From Tetraselmis striata (Eukaryota > Chlorophyta > Chlorodendrophyceae > Chlorodendrales > Chlorodendraceae): a stretch of 64,000 nucleotides of DNA. The stretch lies in NCBI GenBank assembly GCA_006384855.1, contig VCJN01002908.1, forward strand, positions 1 through 64,000. Reading direction: 5' to 3'. Below the pieces are notes generated by a model that was not told the origin of the DNA, searched no databases, and saw only the letters and a program-made list of their open reading frames with translations. Positions 56,061-64,000 of the stretch are shown here, one piece after another. A program made the position numbers and the translations under genes. The stretch's first letter is position 1. Every line of letters starts with the position of its first letter.

Positions 56061-57905
56061 CGCCGCCCGCCGCAACGCCCAGCTCCGCTGCCTAGCCTTG
56101 CCTGCTGTCTCCCCGCCCCCGAGCCCCTCCCCCGCAGCAAAGCTCCCTTTGCACCTGTGCGACAGAGAGGGGGGGGGGGGGGGGGGGCAACCCGTCAGCA
56201 GCACTCGTCGGTGATGTGCCCTTTTGCCGGCAATCGCATCATGGTCTCCGATTGCATCATTTCTCCCTCCCCCTCCCCCCCCCCCCCCCCCCGCCCCGGC
56301 TCTCTCTCTTTTGTGCCACCATGGCGCCAACACCCCTGCACACCAGGGCCGCCACTCAACAACATCACCACAGGCTTCGTTTGGGGGCGCCAGCGACGCG
56401 CCAATTGGGGTAATGGCCAGGTGCCCCCCCTCTACCCCTCCACCCCGGGCCACTTGTGTCCTCTTGATGCACCCAACGAAGTACCTATCCACGGAGTACC
56501 TACTTAAGCTCCCCCCCCCCCCCCCCTTCCCAAAAAAAAAATATTTTGGCACCGCAGCGCCAACACCGCCGCTGCGGACGAGGGGCGGGGTGCCGGGAGC
56601 GCGCGGTGGCACCTCTATCTAGCAGCCGCCCCCCCCAACGCGTGCTGCAGCCCCCTGCCGCAGCAGATACGCGGAGCGGTCCGTCCAGGCGCAGGCCTGA
56701 TGTGACCGCCATGCCGCATGTTCCCCGCCCCGCCAGCGACAAGCCCGGAACCTGGGCACAGTGGCGGTCCGGCACTTGAGTCCCCCGCGGCTGCTGCCAT
56801 CTCCGTCGTCCAAACCAGAGCCGTCATTCCACATGACCGCAAACACAAATTCAAGCGTACTCATCTGGATAGTGTAATTCCTTTGAAAATATCTGGGCGA
56901 TCTATAACTCGCTTATGGCGGAAGCAAGGCCGGAGGTGCGGTGACTTGACTATGCACGCGTATACATCAGCCACTCAAGTGTGAAGTCAAAACCCGCCGA
57001 AGCGCAGGGCAGGTGAGATGGCGTCAGAGCTCCGACCGCGCCTACACACACTCCTACGAGTCGCACACCCCCTCCCTACCAAGCAGTTGTCCCCACTGCC
57101 TAGAGGAGCCCCTGTGGCAGCAGATGTGCGGGGGTACCTGTGCAGGCCCGGCTACAGTCCCACATCGCAGAAGCGGCGCAGCTGCGGTTCGCGCGGCCGC
57201 CGCCCCCCGGAAGGTATCAGGGGGCGGCAGGCCTGCCTGGCACGGGCGGATCGGGCCAAGCGAGGAATGGAGGCCGGGGGGGGGGGGGGGGGGGGGGGGA
57301 GCAGCTTGCCTGTTAATGTACGCTCGCCTGTCACACAACCCCGGCGGCAGCAAGCGGCCTGCGCCTGGGTGGGTGCGCGGGGCTGCTCGATCAGGTCGAC
57401 GGGGAAAGCAGCGGCCCGGATTAGGGGCGGGGGGCGGTGGGGGGGGGGGGGGGGGGGGGGGGGGGGTGAGCCGCTTCCTGCTCGTGCCTGACTCGCGGAA
57501 ACGACGGACGCGCGCAGCAGGCAGCTACTGGTACCTACAGTATTCGTAGCAGGAGCAAGGATGGGCTGCTGCGCGTCGTTGGCTCCTGCTTCGCAGCTCA
57601 ACTTGGCGCGGAAATAGTGTTCCCAGAATAAGTTCGCTAGGATAAGTGTTGCTGGCCTGCTACGCCGCCGAAGACGATCGTGGCGCGGGAACGACGGGCT
57701 TACATTAGACTACCCGCTACCCGCGCGTACCTGTACGATAAGCAAAAAATTCCGAGCACGAAGCATTCAGCAGCGACGAGCGGGGGACGATGATTCAATA
57801 ATTGTCGCTGCAGATACGAGCGGGGACGGATGAACCATGAATAAGAGTCGCAATAGGGGCCTCTATTATGGCTAGCGACTAGCGACTTAAGATTTATTAT
57901 CTAAG
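56061..57905. other. GC-rich low-complexity region upstream of RWDD1
   Basis: Poly-G and poly-C tracts occur at 56169-56187, 56275-56292, 56511-56526, 57276-57299 (24 G) and 57439-57466 (28 G). Long frames here run through homopolymers and are not credible genes. The promoter of the RWDD1-like gene should lie just above 56060, but no motif could be chosen. Confidence 0.6.
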
Positions 57906-57912
57906 AATACCC

Positions 57913-58262
57913 GCGGGATGGGGCTTGACCCAACTCGCATTACTCAAATGGGCCGACGCCCAGACTGGTCCCAGCAGGGCACACCTTTCGTGGTCGGTGC
58001 CGGGTATTTTGATGCCAGCAGTGTCTTAGACGGTGATCCACTGTTCCAACAGTGTTGAAAATCCAGTCACTTGCCCTTAGTCTTGCGGAATGCTTAGGCA
58101 AGTTGATTTATGACTATAGTAACGGAGCGTCGCCTACCCATCCAGGGCTTTCCAACCCTGGATCGGCGCCTAATATCCAGGTTATTGAAGGTATAAGCGG
58201 CTGTCATAGACGTGCAAGGGTTTCACTGTTGCCACTCCTGTTCCGGGGCCGGGCAAAAAACC
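57913..58262 (+). mobile_element. 5'-truncated LINE copy, 3' end, tail copy 3
   Basis: GCGGGATGGGGCTTGACCCAACTCGC ... GGTGCCGGGTATTTTGAT matches the end of the ORF at 45583-45670. About 360 bp is missing, and similarity resumes at GTCTTAGACGGTGATCC (46048 region) and runs to the tail motif. It is a truncated, internally deleted member of the 45031-46252 family. Confidence 0.75.
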
Positions 58263-58554
58263 TGCTGCGGAACGTATGTATGTACACCCTGTCGTTGATA
58301 TTGACCAATCCTACGACAGCGCTAGCTGTAGTGATGGAATCTCGTATATTTTTTCCTTACATCACTGCTTTGACATATGCGCACTAAAAGCAGTACTAAA
58401 AGCAAATGTGACGAAAGGTTGCCAGCAGAAGAAAGGTTGCCGTCATATATAGCTATGAAGTAACTTGACAATTGAATCAGCGATGCATCGATTTTTCAGA
58501 AAATTTAAAAAGAACGGGTTCTATAACACTGGCCTACAATTCCATGAATTGCAT

Positions 58555-58912
58555 TGCCAGCGCTTTGAAGTACGAGCAGCGAGCGTTGCATTGCCAGCGC
58601 TTTGAAGTACCAGAGTTTTGTTCCATAACCAGCAGCGACTAGCGAGTACCAGTACCAGTACCATCAGTACCAACATCGAGTAGCGAGTACCAGTACCAGC
58701 AGCGAGCGTTCGCGTTGCCAGCGCTTTGAAGTACCAGAATTTTTTTCCATTACCAGCAGCGCGTAGCGAGTACCAGTACCAATATCATCATTACCAGCAG
58801 TACCAGCAGCGAGTACCAGTACTAGCAGCGAGCGTTCGCATTGCCAGCGCTTTGAAGTACAGAGTTTTCTTTCCATTACCAGCAGCGAGTAGCGAGTACC
58901 AGTACTCATAGC
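58555..58912. repeat. Minisatellite of about 130 bp
   Basis: About three imperfect units contain AGCGAGCGTT(CG)CATTGCCAGCGCTTTGAAGTACCAGA, TTCCATTACCAGCAGCG and short GTACCAGTACCA runs, starting near 58574, 58703 and 58829. Frames across it repeat and do not look like real genes. Confidence 0.82.
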
Positions 58913-59432
58913 CTCCCAACCGTGAGATCGTAATCGGACGGCTGTGTAATTAAGGACCGTGGGCGGGTGGGTGCGTGCGGCACGTGGGTGGATTATAGTA
59001 CTAAGTAGTACATTCCAGTAGATAAGCGATTTTGGTCATGCACCTATGGGGCCGATCCGCTGCACTATTCGGGTACCCGTACGGCAATAAAGCTCACCGC
59101 CGAAAAATCGACCCTTAGCTGGATTAGGCCATTCCATCCGACAAATTATCATGGTTTAGGTCAATATTATCCGTGGAAACGGAGGGGGAGGGGTTGTTTT
59201 TAAAATTATTTTGTAAGTAGTACTTTAAGCAGTATGCAGCCTTCCAGCGCCCCTTGTGCTCCTCCCGTTTGTCCTTATCCTGCGCCGCCGCCGCTGCTGC
59301 CACTGTGCTCGCCCGCATGCAAACCGAGCTACCTTCCAGCTACCTAGTCATACCGACTGACGACCGCTCCTCATCACACTTCCAACGCCTGCCAGCAACC
59401 GATGATGGCCGCCAACTCTCACATACTAGCGC
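58913..59432. other. No gene recognised
   Basis: There are short frames on both strands (minus 59124-59318, plus 59254-59550) with no motif. The sequence is of mixed composition, without repeats that I can define. Confidence 0.4.
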
Positions 59433-59444
59433 ATGCGCGCCACC

Positions 59445-60124
59445 ATGGCGTCGTCGTCGTCAGGACCAGTTCCTATGCACAGGCTCCGCGCCCTTGCCAG
59501 AGGATCGGTTCCCCCCTTTCGCGACACCTTTGTTTGTGATGATGCCTTGACATGCGAGTCCAGGGTGGAGTGCGAGTACTACACCAACCGGAAGAAGTCG
59601 GTGGCGTGGTTCAACCCGGACTTGTGCGTGCACCGTGGTGGACAACTTGGAGCCGGACGGCGCCACAAAGAGTTGCATGACGTCTATCACGTCGTGCTGC
59701 CCATCTGCGAGGTAGGTACAGCCTGCCCTTTTCGTTGTTGCAAGCTGCAACTGTATTGTGTGTCACTGACAAATGTTTCCTTACAACGCGCAAGCATGCG
59801 AGCTCAAGGCAGATGGGCTGAAGCACATCATACAGGCTCAAGCCCAACGGCCAGCAAAAGCTCAAGAACATGGACAAGCACCTAGCCAGGCAAGCACTCG
59901 AGCGCATGCATGCGAGGCGGGCACCCGCAACAGAGAGCGACGGCCCCGACGGTGTCGGCGTCAGCGTCGGCGGCATCACCCGCCACCGCGGCTGCGGCTG
60001 CGGAGTCGGCCACTGGAGGCGCTTAGTACTATTGTATCGTTTGCCAATGCCAGGCGTAGTCATTGTAGCACATGTAAAGGGCAGGGACAGGGGTGGGGAC
60101 CATGCACACTGCTGGTGCAAATAA
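59445..60124 (+). CDS. Possible two-exon gene, unknown
   Basis: An ATG at 59445 in good context (CACCATGGC) opens MASSSSGPVPMHRLRALARG, then CEYYTNRKKSVAWFNPDLCV, up to a GTAGGTAC donor at about 59712. After a possible acceptor near 59793, plus-strand frames contain KLKNMDKHLARQALERMHAR and a Ser/Ala-rich tail, ending at about 60124. A frame change near 59640 would be needed to join all parts, so either an additional intron or a pseudogene is possible. No family is recognised. Confidence 0.3.
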
Positions 60125-60374
60125 AGCATTGTGCACAATTTTCACACAAGGCTGCCCTGTGTTACAATTTTAACATTTTCATGAACATCACCATCATTGT
60201 ATGGCTATTGCCTTGCACACAGATGCATCTATCATATTGTGTGGTCTCTCAATCTCTGCGCCACCGCCGCCGCGCTACCGGATTCACTTGCTAATGCGGT
60301 TTGTGGAAAGAACGGCCCGGATTTACGAGCGACCTACTATACCAAAAAGAGTAGTAGGCATGTCTTGATGTCCT

Positions 60375-62760
60375 GCCACCTGGCTGTTGCTGCTCCGAAA
60401 TCAAGTATAGCACTGAAATCGCACGGCATCGCCCGGACGCTGCCCAACATGGTGGCTATTCCAGCGCAAATCATTATGGCATAGTGGACTATATATAGCC
60501 AGCACATGGTGTGATTTGCAACTCGAAACGTGGCGATTGCTATCCGAGTATATATTTGCTGTCTCTTCGTAGCGTACACCGCAGTGTTTACCGCACAATA
60601 CGGCAGTGCATGTATACCACCAACTATAAAGTGCGCATGATCGGTTCTTGCGCTGGGGATCGCTAGACTATATATATGACTATATACCAGCACATATAAC
60701 CAGTTTGGGGGGGGGGGGGGGGGGGGGGGGGAGTTAGGGCCCCTGCACGCGGAATGCTCGCCGGGAACAACGAAGCTCCAAATAATGCTCCGAAACCAGT
60801 GTTGAAATCGTCGCCGCAACGTCCGGATGCTGTCCAATATGGTGGCTATTCCAGCTCAAATCACGGTAGCATAGTGCACTATATATAGCCAGCACATGGT
60901 GTGATTTGCAGCTCGAAACGTGGCGATTGCTATCCGAGTATATATTTGCTGCCGCTCCGTAGCGTACACCGCAGTGTTTACCGCACAATACGGCAGTGCG
61001 TGCGTGTATACCACCAACTATAAAGTGCGCGTGATCGGTTCTCGCGCTAGGGATCGCTAGACTATATATATGACGACTACATATCAGCACATACAAACTA
61101 TTTGGGCGGGGAAGCTAGGGCCCCCACACACGGAATGCTCGCCAGGAACAACGCAGCTCCAAATAATGCTCCGAAACCAGTGCTGAAACCGTCGCCGCAA
61201 CGCCCGGACGCTGCCCAATATGGTGGCTATTCCAGCTCAAATCATGGTAGCATAGTGGACGATGTACAGCCAGCACATGGTGTGATTCGCAGCTCGAAAC
61301 GTTGCGATTGCTACCCCAGTATATATTTGTTGCCGCTCCCCAGCGTACACCGCAATGTTTACCGCACAGTCAATATGGCAGTGCATGTATACCACCAAGC
61401 CTAGAGTGCGCAGAATCTGTTCTCGCGCTGGGGATTGCTAAACTATTTATATGACCACATATCAGCACATACAACCAGTTCGGGCGGGGAAGCTAGGGCC
61501 CCCACACACGGAATGCTCGCAGAGAACAACGCAGCTCCAAATAATGCTCTGAAATCAATGTTGAAACCGTCGTCGCAACGTCCGGACGCTGCGCAGTATG
61601 GTGACTATTCCAGCTCAAATCATGATGGCAAAGTGGACTATATATAGCCAGCACATGGTGTGATTTGCAGCTCGAAACGTGGCGATTGCTATCCGAGTAT
61701 ATATTTGCTGCCGCTCCCCAGCGTACACCGCAGTGTTTACCGCACAATACGGCAGTGCGTGTATACCACCAACTATAAAGTGCGCGTGATCGGTTCTCGC
61801 GCTAGGGATCGCTAGACTATATATATGACGACTACATATCAGCACATACAAACTATTTGGGCGGGGAAGCTAGGGCCCCCACACACGGAATGCTCGCCAG
61901 GAACAACGCAGCTCCAAATAATGCTCCGAAACCAGTGCTGAAACCGTCGCCGCAACGCCCGGACGCTGCCCAATATGGTGGCTATTCCAGCTCAAATCAT
62001 GGTAGCATAGTGGACTATGTATAGCCAGCACATGGTGTGATTCGCAGCTCGAAACGTTGCGATTGCTACCCCAGTATATATTTGTTGCCGCTCCCCAGCG
62101 TACACCGCAATGTTTACCGCACAGTCAATATGGCAGTGCATGTATACCACCAAGCCTAGAGTGCGCAGAATCTGTTCTCGCGCTGGGGATCGCTAAACTA
62201 TTTATATGACCACATATCAGCACATACAACCAGTTTGGGCGGGGAAGCTAGGGCCCCCACACACGGAATGCTCGCAAGGAACAACGCAGCTCCAAATAAT
62301 GCTCTGAAATCAATGTTGAAACCGTCGTCGCAACGCCCGGACGCTGCGCAGTATGGTGGCTATTATAGCTCAAATCATGGTGGCAAAGTGGACTATATAT
62401 AGCCAGCACATGGTGTGATTTGCAGCTCGAAACGTGGCGATTGCTATCCGAGTGTATATTTGCTGCCCCTTCGTAGCGTACACCGCAGTTTTTACCGCAC
62501 AGTCAATATGGCAGTGCATGTATGCCACCGACCCTAGAGTGCGCAAAATCTGTTCTCGCGCTGGGGATCGCTAGACTATATATATGACTACCTATCAGCA
62601 CATACAAACAGTTTGAAGGGGGGGGGGGGGGGGGAGGGGCTAGGGCCGCCATACACGGAATGCTCGCCGGGCAGCACAACGCCGCTCCAAATACTGTTCC
62701 GAAACCAGTGTTGAAACCGTCACCGCAGAGCACCGCACGGCCGATGCGTCGCCGGGACAT
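60375..62760. repeat. Tandem satellite of about 380 bp, 6-7 units
   Basis: GGAATGCTCGC recurs at 60751, 61132, 61510, 61887, 62265 and 62657 (periods 381, 378, 377, 378, 392), and an incomplete diverged unit precedes from about 60375. Each unit contains ACTATATATAGCCAGCACATGGTGTGATT, ACCGCACAATACGGCAGTGC and GCGATTGCTATCCGAGTATATA. The units at 61132 and 61887 are closest to each other, as are 61510 and 62265, giving a dimeric higher-order unit of about 755 bp. Poly-G tracts (60707-60731 and 62618-62634) lie in the junction region of the outermost units only. Confidence 0.93.
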
Positions 62761-64000
62761 CACTTGCGCCAGTAGGTATGCTGTCGGCATGTGCAAAGGG
62801 CTGGCGGGGCAGCAGCTCGGCGGCAGCAAGCGGCGATGCGTGTTGCACGCTAAATTTGCTGCGAAATCAAGAATTAAATGCATGAAATGATGGAACCGCC
62901 ACCGCAGCGCACCGCACGACCGCTCGTGCGTTGCCGGGACGACTCTCAACAGAGCTAGTATCCAAAACCAGCACTACGACAGCCGCACCAAGCCCGCAGA
63001 ACAGCTAGGTGCTTTCTACTGGGTCGCCGGGGCACCACTCAACGCTTGTTCTCTCAAATTTTTCCCACCCCCTCCGCATGTTGGTGGCTTACCATAGGCA
63101 GTTGGGGCGGGGGAGAGGCATGGTGCATCGCGTTGTTGTTGGAAGTGCATGCCACATGTCAAAATGAATTACATAGGGTGCCGCAGTACATAAAGTACTA
63201 GAAAATGCTTACAAACAAACCGGAGGGGGGCTCAAAATGGAGGGGGGTGTGACCTAAACCAGGTCATTTTGTCGGAATGGCCTTAGATAGTAGCCCTTAC
63301 ATGGTTGCTACTTTTTCCTGCGCTACGAATACTTATGATGATGCTAATATACTACTACTACTACTACTCGTAGTATAGTATAGTTGCACAAGCAGCAGCA
63401 TGATGAGGGGTGTACGAATGCGCTAGTACTGCAGGGCAGTAACACTAGCGCAGTCGTACACCTCTCCACACAAGTACGGGGTTGCAACCCACATGCCCAT
63501 GTCAGTGGTTTCATTGAGGCCGTGCCCGCGGCATGCATATTTCCAAAGGTCGCGCAGCTTGGGGCTAATGCTGTGATAGCGCGTTAGACCCAATTTTTCC
63601 GCATCGCATAGCCGTGCCATGAACACTTTCATTTATGCCCAAGCATTGTGTGTGGCGATGGCGCTACAAAACCAGAAATTGCGCCACCAATGCCATACCC
63701 ATGGGCCACACTTGCCGCCGTACAAATACGACGTCGGCATTGCTGTGCCAACTATCAACCGCGAGTGCAGGGCACTGAAACAAGTTGATTCAAAGTACGG
63801 GACAAGCCCTATGTATCGGCTCCATTTATTTTGGAGCAAAATCATGGCACATTTTTTACTAGTATTATTGGTGCATGCTCAAGCAGTAGGGCTTTTCGCG
63901 GCCTCCTTGCCGTGGGGCGAACCTTTTATATAGTAGTGCATGGCTAAGTGCTCATATAGCGACTTATCGTGGGTCGATCGAGTTGCACGGAAATGGCGTG
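62761..64000. other. Right flank, no gene recognised
   Basis: An (ACT)n run lies at 63349-63372. Frames at 63423-63632 (minus; LRDLWKYACRGHGLNETT) and 63619-63933 (plus; MNTFIYAQALCVAMALQNQ, ending in a hydrophobic FLLVLLVHAQAVGLF) are open but carry no recognised motif; they overlap head to head by 14 bp. Confidence 0.4.

Noticed and set aside
55608..56612. A 334-codon minus-strand frame, one of the longest in the window
   Set aside because: Only its middle is coding (RWDD1 exon 1, 55872-56060). The rest reads through poly-C/poly-G tracts and has no domain similarity.
60734..61851. Repeated 70-120-codon frames in the satellite on both strands
   Set aside because: They recur once per unit because the sequence repeats, have no start context or motif, and occur on both strands at once.
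60375..62760. CRISPR array or rDNA spacer
   Set aside because: Units are about 380 bp with no short-repeat/unique-spacer alternation, and no rRNA sequence is nearby.

Overview
The window looks like a repeat-rich stretch of nuclear DNA from a eukaryotic microalga, most likely a chlorophycean green alga. The reasons are: spliced genes with GT..AG introns; a plant-type F-box/Tubby protein; DIRS/PAT-type tyrosine-recombinase retrotransposon remains, a class known from Volvocales; abundant GC-rich low-complexity DNA with poly-G tracts of 16-28 nt; and TGTAA-like 3' signals. The organism call is an inference; no rRNA or organelle marker is present.

Three host genes can be reconstructed with in-phase splice sites. 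(1) A Tubby-like F-box protein on the minus strand, six exons from 19673 down to 14970, about 465 aa. (2) A group A FAD-dependent monooxygenase on the plus strand, four exons from 47063 to 49412, 470 aa. (3) An RWDD1/GIR2-type protein (DRG-family regulatory protein) on the minus strand, three exons from 56060 down to 52371, 244 aa, close to the 243 aa of human RWDD1.

Most of the rest is mobile DNA. 2300-4280: tyrosine recombinase (YR) remnant of a DIRS-like element ending in a large inverted repeat. 5727-10754: a nearly complete but mutated PAT-like retrotransposon (gag, RT, RNase H, MT-like, YR) with split direct repeats A1 ... B1-A2-B2. 11212-14700: decayed gag-like genes, with a tRNA-derived SINE inserted at 14075-14322 between perfect 12-bp target-site duplications; a second SINE copy lies at 27790-28041. 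20640-28430: decayed gag/RT/RNase H element. 29522-38822: a recent tandem duplication of about 4.63 kb. Each copy carries a 3.06-kb element whose long terminal inverted repeats are built from iterated CCATGTNNACATGG palindromes and which encodes a Cys-rich protein. 39900-44120: a non-LTR retrotransposon with zinc finger, RT and restriction-like endonuclease remains. 45031-46252: the C-terminal and 3' end of another LINE, with truncated relatives at 44521 and 57913.

The right end (60375-62760) is a tandem satellite of about 380 bp with dimeric higher-order structure. Minisatellites lie at 54715-55320 (inside an RWDD1 intron) and 58555-58912. No operons, CRISPR arrays or complete RNA genes were seen.
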